Assembly: GCA_937885645.1 (NCBI GenBank)
Contig: CALABJ010000018.1
Span: forward strand, 141,380 to 205,379
Reading direction: 5' to 3'
Source of the DNA: RGIG4097 sp937885645
GTDB taxonomy: Bacteria > Bacillota > Clostridia > Christensenellales > CAG-917
DNA: 64,000 nucleotides
Positions 33,570 to 41,638 of this stretch are shown here, one piece after another. Both the position numbers and the translations under genes were made by a program. Within the stretch, counting starts at the first letter, position 1, and every line of letters begins with the position of its first letter. Under the pieces are notes generated by a model. That model had not been told where the DNA came from. It did not search any database and worked only from the letters and a program-made list of their open reading frames with translations.

Positions 33570-36500
33570 TTATTCTTGAGTGTGGTCAGCACCATCAGCC
33601 ACTGTTTCGGGGGCAGGGGTTGATGCCTTCTTCTTTCTCTTTGCCATGACGATAGGGCCAACAATTGCGCCCACGCCCACAAGCACGCACACCACTGTGA
33701 CGATTGCAATGCCCACTGTGCCGAGGCCAGATTCAACCACTGTCACATCGCCAAGATAGAAGCTGTGACCGTGAGGATCAACTGCATAGAGGCTGACAGT
33801 CTTATCCTTGCCCTTGACGTTGAGTTCATCAATGTTTGAGTAGGTCTTTCCGCCGTAAACAGCACTCAAAGTATATCCTTCGGGCAGTTCCAGTTCCATC
33901 ATCTTGATTTTTGCCACAGACACATCAATGCCGTTGAAGAAATGGTTTTCAGCGAATGCGTTCATTGCCTTCAATGCGCCGATGGTGTAGCCGTTGTAGT
34001 AGAGCACGCCGTCCACAACCTTGACGTAGCCCACTGTTTGTTCAGTGAGGGTATGTTCAAAGGTCTTGTCGTAGTCAAGCTCATAGCTGACGTCTTCATT
34101 GTCGTTGGTGTATTCATAGAACTTTGTGCCGATAGTGCCGAGGGTGACGTACACTGTGCCGTATTCACCGACGGGGTAGGTTTCTGCATAGACGTGATCG
34201 TGTCCGCCAAAGACCATATCAACGCCGTATTCATCAAAGAGGGGCACAAGTTGATCTCTCATCTTCACAACTTCTGCATCGTTTGCGTGTGCGCCTGTTG
34301 AGAAGAGTGATTTGTGCATGATGACAAAGATGAAGTCTTTATCTGTTGATGCAAGGTCGTCTTCAAGCCATTGAAGTTGCTTCTTGCCAAGACCCTTTGC
34401 AGTTGCGTCGTTGGTGTCAAGGAAGATGAAGTGACCGTCGCCGTAGTCAAATGAGTAGTAGTCTTGCAGTGCTTCACCGTAGGTGTTGTATTCAACGGTT
34501 GAAGGTTGAGTGTAGTTGAAGAACTTGTCAAGAGCAAATGAGCCTGCTTCGTGATTGCCTGCTGCAAAGAACATTGAAGTGTTTGCATAGGTGTCAATCA
34601 TTGTGTTGAGGGCATATTGCCATTGATAGAAGTTTTTGCCGTTGTCAACCATATCGCCTGCGTTGACGATGAAGTCGTATCCGCTCACTGCGGAGTTGCT
34701 GTTGATGACGTCAAACACCTCTGCGGTTTTGTCGTACATTGATTGAATCATACCTTGAGGGTCTGCAACAGCAAGGAATTCAAAGTCGCCTTCGGTCTTT
34801 GCAGTCTTGAAAGAGAAGGTGGTTGCAGTGCCGTCTTCGTTTGTGTAGAAATATTCGTTGACCTTTTCGCCGTCAGTGTTGTAATAGACGCCGTAGATGC
34901 GATATTCATATTCAGTGTCTGCATCAAGGCCTGAGATTGTCACAGTGTGCTTGTTCCAAAGGAGAACGCTGTTTTCAGGTGCGTTGAATCTATCCACTGC
35001 GGTGTAATAGACTTCTTCACCCTCTTCGTTTTCGTAGTAGGTTGCGCCGTGAGTGATGCACAGGAGACCAAGGTCGATGAGAGGGATATATTGAGGTGCT
35101 GTGAGGGTTTCAACAGTTGCATCGCCAGAGGTGACCTTTGCATACAGATTGTTGTGTGCGTTCAAATGTGCACATCTGTCTGTTTCGTCAAAGACATTCC
35201 AGTGTTCACCGGTGAGGGTAGTCCAGTTGCTGTCGCCAACTTTGCGATATTCAACCTTTGCAAAGACTTCTTCTGCGGTGTAGTAGGAGAAGACAAAGGT
35301 GTCGTCACCGTTTACGGTGTCAAAGTTTGCAGTAAGTGAGCCGGGCAGTCTGCCGTTGACTGTTGTTGCAGTGTTTCGGTCATTTGCCTTTCCGCTGATG
35401 TATGAAACGTTTGTTTCATTGCCTCCAACTGAGAGCTTTGCAAATCCGCTGTAAGGAGCAAGAGTCAAGGGCTTTGTGGGGTCGGTGATGTCTGCAAGGT
35501 CAGGGGTGTCGTCTGAGCCGTAGCTGACAACGATATATTTTGCAATACCGCCAAGGCCCACGAAGAAGCTTTCCACAAGATAGTCATCAAGGAATCCGTC
35601 AAGGAAGCCGAGAATGTCATTGGTGTTCAGTTCAAAGCCGAGGAGGTCGCCGATCATAGGACCGAGGGCAGGAAGTGCGCCGTTGACTATGTCAACGAGG
35701 ACAAAGTTGTCTGCGGTTGCTTGGATACCAAAGAGTTTAAGTGCCTTCACAAGGTCGTTGAAGCTGTCGATATCAGCATCAGTGAGAGCATATTCGCCTG
35801 TTGCCTTTGTGAAGTCAAATTTGTAGGTGAGAAGAGTTCTAAGAAGTGAATCTTCTTCAAGGTAGAGAGGATTGAGGAGAGCGTAGAGCAGTCTTTCAAT
35901 CAATTCACCGCTGTCCCCTTGTGCAGCAAGGTCTTTGATTGCTGCTTGGAAGCGGACTCTGTATGTGCTGTCGTAAGGTGTATTTGCAGTGAAGTAGGGG
36001 CTGTCGGTTGAATATTCACCTTCGGGGAGTTCAAGATTTGAGAAGATTTCATTACCGCTACATGCAGAAGTGAAGATATAAACGGCCATTTCTGCCAAGG
36101 TCATAGTGCCAAGATCTTCGTCACCGAATTCAAGGCCGGTCACTGAGTCAACAACTGCCTTAACCCAACCGAGAAGGTCGTCGTAAACCATGCCGTCAAA
36201 CTCATAGTCGCCGTAGCCGTTGCCGTCCTTGTCTTCGTAAAGACCGGACCACACTGTGTCAACAAGTTGATTGACCATCTTGTAGAGCACGGGCTTGTAG
36301 GGGTCAAGATTGACGATGCCTGCAATTTGGAGGCTAGGTGAGTCGGGGCCAAGGAGACCTTCAAAGAGTCCGTCAAGGGTGCCGAGGAGGAAGCCTTCAT
36401 CAAGGAAGTGTGAGAGCACTCTTTCAATGAGTTGGCTGTACACTTCTTGCACGATATATCCGTTGTATGAAAGGGTGTCAAAGTCGTCGTGTTTGATGGT

Positions 36501-38177
36501 GTAGGTGAGATAGTTGGGGTTTGCTGCAATGACGTCTGCCCAAGCTGCTTCCTTGTCGGTTGCATTATTATAGGCGGTCATTGCTTGTTGATATGCATCT
36601 TCATCCCAAGGTGCGGTTGTATACACGTGGTTTGAAGGAGTTGCTTTCAAGGGTGTAGGGCCTGCGCTGTCAAGGAGATAGAGTGAGCTGTCTGCCTTTT
36701 CAGCAAGTACGCCGTCGCAGTTGTATCTTTCAACTGAGAAAATTCTCACAGGTGAGTCAAGAGACACAAATGAGCCTGTTTGCATATCGTAGATTGTTCT
36801 GCCTTCTGCGTCAGTGTAAGTCATCACGTCAGAGGAGTGTTGGTGACCTGAAAGTGAATATCTCACTCCGAGTTCTGCAAAGACCTTTGCAATATATTCC
36901 CAGTTGTAGAAAGTGAAATCTTTGAGGATATCATCCTCAACTTCAAAGTGGGGGAGGAGATTTTGGTGGAAGCAGGCAATGAAAGTTGCTTCGTTCACGC
37001 CGTCAGTTGTGGTGGTGTTCTTGGTGAAGTCTGCGATGAAGTCCAAAAGTTCAGGGCGGAGTGTACCACCGCAAAGGTGTGAGTATCCTGAGTTGCGATA
37101 CACAGGATGTCCAGCTGCAAATGCAGCAAGGATTTCACTTTCGGTTGCATTTTCTTCAAGGATTGTCACGGTAGGATTGCCGTGTTCGTCAAGTTTTGTA
37201 AGGTGGAAAGTGTAGTCGCCGTTTTTGTAGTATTCATAGTCGGCAGGATTGACTCTGACAGGAACAAGTTCCTCAGTTTTTTCACGGAGGGTTGCATCTG
37301 CAACAATCAACTTATATGATGAGTTTGCGATTTCAACGTTGAATGAAAGTTGGCTGAATCCATCACCGATTTCAAGATATTTTGCGTGCAATGCTTCTGC
37401 GGTCAAAGGAGTGCCGGCAAGGTTTGCATCGTGTGCTTCTTGGAAGCTGTCATTGATATAGTGCAAGGTGAGGTTTTCAGCAATGGTTGAAGGTTGATAT
37501 CCGCTTGTGAAAGAGGATGACCAATATTCTTCGGGATAGATTTCATAAAGGACTGATTCATCAACTGAGGGATAGCCGAGGCCATTGTAGAGGAGTGCCC
37601 ATTGTGCGGTTGTGACACCTTCTGCCACACCGTATTTGACGCCGGTTTCCTTGTCGTAAAGTGCGCCACTGCCGTTGTAGAGGTCGTGGTTGCCAACGGT
37701 TGCAAAAACTTGGAAGTTGGTGTATTTTCCGCCCAACTTACGGACTTCGTTTTGAAGATATCTCAGTGAGTTTGCCACGTCACGATGAGCAACACGCTCG
37801 CCGTTTTTGGTCAAGTCGCCTGTCGCAAAGACGTAGATGGGAAGTGTGCCTTCTTTTGCCATATCGAGCAGACGCATAACGTTGGCGTAGAGGATGTTGC
37901 CACTTTCCATAACCAGCTTTGTGTCAACAGTTGTTGATTGATAGAAGTCGCTGGTTTTGAAGTCTTCCGCTGTGACGTCTTGATAGCAATAGTCAAGGGG
38001 GAAGTAGTGAATATCGCTGGTGTGAGCCACGCTAAATTCACCGATTTTTGTGCCTGAAGGAGTGTTGTCTGCGCTTGCCACGTCGCCACTTACAGCAAAG
38101 GCTGTGGTGAGGATGAGGGTCAGTGCCAACACTGCGATGAGCACCGTTGATGCGGATTTAAGGTTGAGTTTTCTCAT
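33570..38177 (-). CDS. Giant surface-anchored protein with two metallophosphoesterase domains
   Basis: A 1535-residue exported protein. Signal peptide at 1-35 (ending AFAVSGDVASA). Phosphoesterase domain 1, about 45-490, has HTSDIHYF, FATGDLTKNGE, VGNHDLYNG and LSGHQHSSD. A long middle part (about 500-950) has no recognised fold. Fibronectin/Ig-like strands follow at about 950-1110. A second phosphoesterase domain, purple-acid-phosphatase-like (about 1115-1370), has NAGDMVDNG, AAGNHEAGS, IMHKSLF and FGGHDHVYAE. A transmembrane helix and RKKKAS tail near 1495-1520 anchor it. It probably releases phosphate from external substrates. No LPXTG motif. Unusually large for this class. Confidence 0.88.
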   Translation of the reverse strand: MRKLNLKSASTVLIAVLALTLILTTAFAVSGDVASADNTPSGTKIGEFSVAHTSDIHYFPLDYCYQDVTAEDFKTSDFYQSTTVDTKLVMESGNILYANVMRLLDMAKEGTLPIYVFATGDLTKNGERVAHRDVANSLRYLQNEVRKLGGKYTNFQVFATVGNHDLYNGSGALYDKETGVKYGVAEGVTTAQWALLYNGLGYPSVDESVLYEIYPEEYWSSSFTSGYQPSTIAENLTLHYINDSFQEAHDANLAGTPLTAEALHAKYLEIGDGFSQLSFNVEIANSSYKLIVADATLREKTEELVPVRVNPADYEYYKNGDYTFHLTKLDEHGNPTVTILEENATESEILAAFAAGHPVYRNSGYSHLCGGTLRPELLDFIADFTKNTTTTDGVNEATFIACFHQNLLPHFEVEDDILKDFTFYNWEYIAKVFAELGVRYSLSGHQHSSDVMTYTDAEGRTIYDMQTGSFVSLDSPVRIFSVERYNCDGVLAEKADSSLYLLDSAGPTPLKATPSNHVYTTAPWDEDAYQQAMTAYNNATDKEAAWADVIAANPNYLTYTIKHDDFDTLSYNGYIVQEVYSQLIERVLSHFLDEGFLLGTLDGLFEGLLGPDSPSLQIAGIVNLDPYKPVLYKMVNQLVDTVWSGLYEDKDGNGYGDYEFDGMVYDDLLGWVKAVVDSVTGLEFGDEDLGTMTLAEMAVYIFTSACSGNEIFSNLELPEGEYSTDSPYFTANTPYDSTYRVRFQAAIKDLAAQGDSGELIERLLYALLNPLYLEEDSLLRTLLTYKFDFTKATGEYALTDADIDSFNDLVKALKLFGIQATADNFVLVDIVNGALPALGPMIGDLLGFELNTNDILGFLDGFLDDYLVESFFVGLGGIAKYIVVSYGSDDTPDLADITDPTKPLTLAPYSGFAKLSVGGNETNVSYISGKANDRNTATTVNGRLPGSLTANFDTVNGDDTFVFSYYTAEEVFAKVEYRKVGDSNWTTLTGEHWNVFDETDRCAHLNAHNNLYAKVTSGDATVETLTAPQYIPLIDLGLLCITHGATYYENEEGEEVYYTAVDRFNAPENSVLLWNKHTVTISGLDADTEYEYRIYGVYYNTDGEKVNEYFYTNEDGTATTFSFKTAKTEGDFEFLAVADPQGMIQSMYDKTAEVFDVINSNSAVSGYDFIVNAGDMVDNGKNFYQWQYALNTMIDTYANTSMFFAAGNHEAGSFALDKFFNYTQPSTVEYNTYGEALQDYYSFDYGDGHFIFLDTNDATAKGLGKKQLQWLEDDLASTDKDFIFVIMHKSLFSTGAHANDAEVVKMRDQLVPLFDEYGVDMVFGGHDHVYAETYPVGEYGTVYVTLGTIGTKFYEYTNDNEDVSYELDYDKTFEHTLTEQTVGYVKVVDGVLYYNGYTIGALKAMNAFAENHFFNGIDVSVAKIKMMELELPEGYTLSAVYGGKTYSNIDELNVKGKDKTVSLYAVDPHGHSFYLGDVTVVESGLGTVGIAIVTVVCVLVGVGAIVGPIVMAKRKKKASTPAPETVADGADHTQE

Positions 38178-38209
38178 AATATCCTGCCTATAAATAATAT
38201 TATAGAAAA

Positions 38210-38238
38210 ATTATAGTATATAATTTAACCATTTTCAA
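38210..38238 (-). promoter_or_regulatory. Promoter of the giant phosphoesterase gene
   Basis: On the minus strand TTGAAA, 17 bp, TATAAT. Confidence 0.75.
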
Positions 38239-38364
38239 GAGGGAAATGGAGAAAAATCATCAATTAATAAAACTTTTTTTCAGCGATTTTTTCTTCATAA
38301 TCAGTTGAAAAATCAATTTTCCAACAAAAACCGCCAAATTTGTTGATTATTTCAATGTTGACTC

Positions 38365-38393
38365 TTGCAAAAGAACTGAAAAAGAAGTATAAT
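38365..38393 (+). promoter_or_regulatory. Promoter of the 416-residue lipoprotein gene
   Basis: TTGCAA (38365-38370), 17 bp, TATAAT (38388-38393). Confidence 0.78.
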
Positions 38394-38455
38394 AAACTTT
38401 AGTTGTAAAGGGATTCCCTTGCTCCAATAAAACAGCCTTTTGGCAAAAGGAAATT

Positions 38456-39706
38456 ATGAGAAAATCAAGAAAAGCAGTTTCAACAATTGCAATTTGCGCA
38501 GTGCTGGTGCTCATTATATCACTGGCAGTTGTGCTGTCAGCATGCTCACCTAAGGGTTCTATTGATATGAGCAATCCTTTCTCCTCAGCAGCAGGAATGA
38601 AGCCCGGCTCATACACCATCATTGACAACGGTGACGGCACTTACAATTACGTTCTCAAAGACGCCAGCGAAATGCCCGCCCGCACAGTCAATTATGAGAT
38701 CCCCACCGATCCCGATGCAGTGAAAGAGCTTGCATACACCCTCTATCAAATCGGCAACAAGACTATGGTGACAGTGCCTTACGCCAGCTATTTTGAAACT
38801 GGTGTCAACAGCAGCAAAATGGGAGATACACTTCTCCCTCTCGTATTCAACACAGTTGACTGCCGCAACAACGTCACTGGCGAACACTTCCGTCAAACAC
38901 TTCAAGTTGTTGATGGCGAAGCAGAGCTTGGTGGCTTAGCGCCTCTCATGGCAGGTCTTTCAGAGTCAGGTCAAAGATGGTACGTCACAGCTGTGAACGG
39001 AGCAAGCAATTTCTACAAGACAACCAAATTCCTCAAGGACGTTGAACCCAGAGAATTTGACTGGTCAAAGGACGAAGGCACCAAAGGCTTTGAAACAAAG
39101 AGATACAACATTTCAGTCAACGCAATCCCTTACACAGCATCAGGCTATAAGGGCAAAATCAACGGACAAGATGCAACAGAAGCCAACGTCAACGGTATGC
39201 AATGGGTTTACGACGAAGAAACCGGCTACTCAGTCCCCACCTACGTTGACGGCGGTGGCAGACGTATCGGCTATGAAAAGACCGACCAACACATCTTCTT
39301 CTCAACAGGCGATGATGCAAACAAATATGATGCAGAAGGCAACCTCGTCGAAGAAGACTATTACAACACAATCGTTTCCGCAACAGTAGAATACAATGCA
39401 GAAGGTGGCTACTACGTGGTCCACATGGTCATGGACAGCACCAAGCCATACACCCACATCGACACCAACTGGGCACTTCAAGACAACAAGGGCGCAAAGG
39501 ACCCCACCGCAAGATTCACAAGATTTGAAGTGACTTTCGAACTCTGGGACAACGGCTATTTCAAACAATGGGAAATGTGGGAAGACTGGGATGCACCCAA
39601 AGCACATGGTCTTCTTCACATGTCAGCAGAACAATACTACTTGACAGTGTTCAGCTATGATGAAATGGATGCAGATTTCTCAGACTACTATGTCCCTGCA
39701 AACTAA
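38456..39706 (+). CDS. Lipoprotein of unknown function
   Basis: A 416-residue exported protein with a basic n-region (MRKSRKAVS), a hydrophobic core and lipobox LSAC at about residue 30. The mature part is acidic, rich in Y, D, G and N, and predicted mostly beta-stranded; I recognise no family. Two DGDGTY / DGGGRR-like turns occur. It is transcribed divergently from the giant phosphoesterase, whose regulation it may share. ATG 38456 follows AAAGG with five bases of spacing; a terminator follows the stop. Confidence 0.8.
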   Translation: MRKSRKAVSTIAICAVLVLIISLAVVLSACSPKGSIDMSNPFSSAAGMKPGSYTIIDNGDGTYNYVLKDASEMPARTVNYEIPTDPDAVKELAYTLYQIGNKTMVTVPYASYFETGVNSSKMGDTLLPLVFNTVDCRNNVTGEHFRQTLQVVDGEAELGGLAPLMAGLSESGQRWYVTAVNGASNFYKTTKFLKDVEPREFDWSKDEGTKGFETKRYNISVNAIPYTASGYKGKINGQDATEANVNGMQWVYDEETGYSVPTYVDGGGRRIGYEKTDQHIFFSTGDDANKYDAEGNLVEEDYYNTIVSATVEYNAEGGYYVVHMVMDSTKPYTHIDTNWALQDNKGAKDPTARFTRFEVTFELWDNGYFKQWEMWEDWDAPKAHGLLHMSAEQYYLTVFSYDEMDADFSDYYVPAN

Positions 39707-39756
39707 TTGAACGGATTAGAACACTGAAAACTCAATATTTTGTCAATACAAATCAA

Positions 39757-39788
39757 AAAAAGGGCAGGCTTAAAAGTCTGCCTTTTTG
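39757..39788 (+). terminator. Terminator of the lipoprotein gene
   Basis: GGCAGGCTT / AAGTCTGCC followed by TTTTTGTTT, with an A run upstream. Confidence 0.8.
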
Positions 39789-39831
39789 TTTCCACTGAAA
39801 TCAGCAATCTAAACTTGTCAAAAATTGGGTA

Positions 39832-39860
39832 TTGATTTTTTGTCAAGGATATGCTACTAT
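39832..39860 (+). promoter_or_regulatory. Promoter of the structured ncRNA
   Basis: TTGATT (39832-39837), 17 bp, TACTAT (39855-39860); predicted start about 39867. Confidence 0.7.
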
Positions 39861-39866
39861 ATGCTT

Positions 39867-40080
39867 GCAAGGACATCTTGCACCATAGTGGTGTCGTAAT
39901 GAACCTCACTATCTGAAAAGGAACGACGGGTCCATATAGGCAATGTCAGGCCTCGTAATCGCGTATGCGCACTGGAAGACAAACGCCGTAGGCAGTCGGT
40001 ATCCACCCTGCACCTGCAGGTTTTCAAATGGCACCACTCTTTGTCAACACAGCGGAGCAACAATGCTCCGCAAATTTTTT
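39867..40080 (+). ncRNA. Structured non-coding RNA of about 210 nt, candidate raiA-type
   Basis: A stand-alone transcription unit without a convincing reading frame: promoter upstream, intrinsic terminator at the end. A long-range closing stem pairs AGTGGTGTC (39887-39895) with GGCACCACT (40030-40038). Inside are the local hairpins CCTGCACCTGCAGG and CGCGTATGCGC. The single-stranded-looking segments (GTAATGAACCTCAC, GGAACGACGGGTCC, AGACAAACGCCGTAGGCAGT) look conserved to me from other Clostridia, most like the raiA motif, but I cannot confirm that. SRP RNA, tmRNA and RNase P cores are absent; 6S is possible but fits less well. Confidence 0.65.
40052..40080 (+). terminator. Terminator of the ncRNA
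   Basis: GCGGAGCA-ACAA-TGCTCCGC followed by AAATTTTTT. Confidence 0.85.
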
Positions 40081-40103
40081 AAATCACTAGCGGAGGTATT
40101 GAA

Positions 40104-40949
40104 ATGATAAGCAAAAAATTTATTGCGAAGGTAAGCTATTGTTTCAATGCTCTTGGCTATTTTTGTGAAGATTGTATTGATTATGACAAGTTTGTTTCAT
40201 CGGCAGTTTACACTTTAACAAGGACAAATGAATTGTACTATGTGATTTATGGCATCAACTTATTCAATTTTTGCATTGATAATTGGCACAAAATAGAAGA
40301 GATTTCAAAATACCATTTTGACACTTTTTGTGAATATGGCTTTTATGAAGATGATGTTCTGAAAAAAGCGGCCCCCAAAACTACAAAAGGGACTTATATC
40401 ATTGCTTGTGGGTTGGGACTTGACAGGAATAAGACGTATATTACAATGTTGGACAAGCAAAAATGGCTTGCTTTGAAACAAAATGGTAAAGCGTACGAAG
40501 TATTTTCTGCGGGCAAATATGCGCTTAATGAGAGTCGCAAGCAAGTCGATGTCCTTACAAAAAAGGGTGCATTATTGTGTGAAATTTCCGAGAAGTGGGG
40601 AGAGTTTTATTTTGGCCATAATCATACTAAGTATGATTTTGTTGATTTTGATGACTTTTTGGGCGTATATAGCAAGAGTTATTTAGAACAGGTAAAAGAT
40701 GACGATGACATTGATTTCAATCAAGCAGTAGCCACTATAAATAGTTCGTATGACCATAAGGCTGGGATAGCAGTGGCTAGGTTGCGCATAAAAGATGAAA
40801 ATCAAGATATTGAACAGATTGTTGGATTTGCCGCGGCTATTGCTATATTAAGAAAGCAAGAAGCAAAGAGGCAGAAAAGCTTTGACTCCTTCCTTCAAGG
40901 CATGGCCATAGGGAGCCGATCAGCAGCGTACCATAGACGTTTTAGGTGA
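40104..40949 (+). CDS. Orphan protein of unknown function
   Basis: A 281-residue protein with no signal peptide or membrane helix and no family I recognise. It is rich in Tyr, Phe, Asp and Cys in the first half (KVSYCFNALGYFCEDCIDYDKF); the C-terminus is helical and basic (AIAILRKQEAKRQKSFDSFLQ). Its codons are markedly AT-rich compared with both neighbours, which suggests horizontal acquisition. It lies between a structured ncRNA and the tRNA-Glu echo module. An excellent GGAGG site sits seven bases before ATG 40104, so it is probably expressed. Confidence 0.72.
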   Translation: MISKKFIAKVSYCFNALGYFCEDCIDYDKFVSSAVYTLTRTNELYYVIYGINLFNFCIDNWHKIEEISKYHFDTFCEYGFYEDDVLKKAAPKTTKGTYIIACGLGLDRNKTYITMLDKQKWLALKQNGKAYEVFSAGKYALNESRKQVDVLTKKGALLCEISEKWGEFYFGHNHTKYDFVDFDDFLGVYSKSYLEQVKDDDDIDFNQAVATINSSYDHKAGIAVARLRIKDENQDIEQIVGFAAAIAILRKQEAKRQKSFDSFLQGMAIGSRSAAYHRRFR

Positions 40950-40985
40950 CATACATAAACGAAAGAGTTGGAATAAATAACAAAT

Positions 40986-41015
40986 AAAACCTGCACGAGA
41001 TTGTGCAGGTTTTTT
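40986..41015. terminator. Terminator after the tRNA-Glu echo and the orphan gene
   Basis: AAAACCTGCAC / GTGCAGGTTTT, loop GAGATT; functional in both directions. On the minus strand it directly follows the CCA of the tRNA-Glu 3' echo. Confidence 0.85.
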
Positions 41016-41240
41016 GGTACCCCCATGGGGAATCGTGAAATAGCGAAAACGAGTGAGTTTGCTCACATAGTGAAGCGTCAGCCCAGTGTTCTGGGGTTCG
41101 GGCAACAAAGTTGCGCACACGGAGTGTGCAATGAGCCATGGGGGAAACACACCTTTTGCAATTACATACAACGCAAGCGTTGATTACATGCCGTTGTAAA
41201 CAACGGATAAAAAAACAAGCCCCAAAGGACTTGTTTTTTT
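41015..41240 (-). repeat. tRNA-Glu 3'-end echo module (locus C)
   Basis: Read on the minus strand after tRNA-Glu: a terminator (AACAAG / CTTGTT, 41209-41240). A hairpin string follows, CCGTTG-TTTA-CAACGG, linker CATGTAAT, CAACGC-TT-GCGTTG, linker TATGTAAT. Then come GCACAC-TCC-GTGTGC, GCAAC-TTT-GTTGC and CCCAG-AACA-CTGGG, GTGAGCAAACTCAC and TTTTCGCTATTTCACG. The last element is an exact 21-nt copy of the tRNA 3' end (41015-41035 against 41241-41261). Period 226 bp. No gene is present. Confidence 0.82.
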
Positions 41241-41315
41241 TGGTACCCCCATGGGGAATCGAACCCCAGATTCCGCCGTGAGAGGGCGACGTCTTAACCG
41301 CTTGACCATGAGGGC
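41241..41315 (-). tRNA. tRNA-Glu(CTC)
   Basis: On the minus strand: acceptor GCCCTCA pairs with TGGGGGT, discriminator A, CCA encoded (41241-41243). Anticodon loop CTCTCAC with stem TCGCC / GGCGG gives CTC. D-arm GGTCAAGCGGTTAAGAC and T-arm GGGGTTCGATTCCCC are typical for glutamate tRNAs. Confidence 0.96.
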
Positions 41316-41363
41316 TTTTAGATGTGAAATGCATTTATGCATTGAACATATCAAAGACCGAAA

Positions 41364-41483
41364 TGGAAGGAAATAGGCTTTGCATCTTTCCTACCATGAG
41401 GGCAAGAATTGATATGTTCGCAGTTTTCAGTGCATTGCCATCGAGTGGAAGGAAATAGGCTTTGCATCTTTCCTACCATGAGG
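41364..41483 (-). repeat. Two copies of a 38-bp repeat ending in the tRNA-Glu 5' end
   Basis: The 38-bp sequence at 41364-41401 recurs exactly at 41446-41483 (82-bp period). Each can form an imperfect hairpin (GGAAGGAAA / TTTCCTACC). Each ends in ACCATGAGG; the first continues to ACCATGAGGGC, which on the minus strand is identical to tRNA-Glu nucleotides 1-11. An 11-bp inverted repeat, GAACATATCAA (41344-41354) and TTGATATGTTC (41409-41419), flanks the first copy. The 323-bp space between tRNA-Glu and the PAP2 gene contains no gene. Confidence 0.75.
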
Positions 41484-41581
41484 CGTTTGCTTTTGCAAGG
41501 GTGATATTAGCACAAAGTGGGCGATTTCGCAACTGATTTGTGAGAAAAACTTCAATTTGCCGTGACAAAATAACTTTGCTA

Positions 41582-41610
41582 TTGAAATCTATCTTCAAAA
41601 ATGTTAAAAT
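41582..41610 (+). promoter_or_regulatory. Promoter of the PAP2 gene
   Basis: TTGAAA (41582-41587), 17 bp, TAAAAT (41605-41610). Confidence 0.75.
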
Positions 41611-41638
41611 CTATGTATCTGTTGAAAGGAGAAGTGTT

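Noticed and set aside
39867..40080. Signal recognition particle RNA, tmRNA or RNase P RNA
   Set aside because: The SRP GGTCAGGTCCGGAAGGAAGCA-type core, the tmRNA tag frame and the RNase P conserved regions are all absent.
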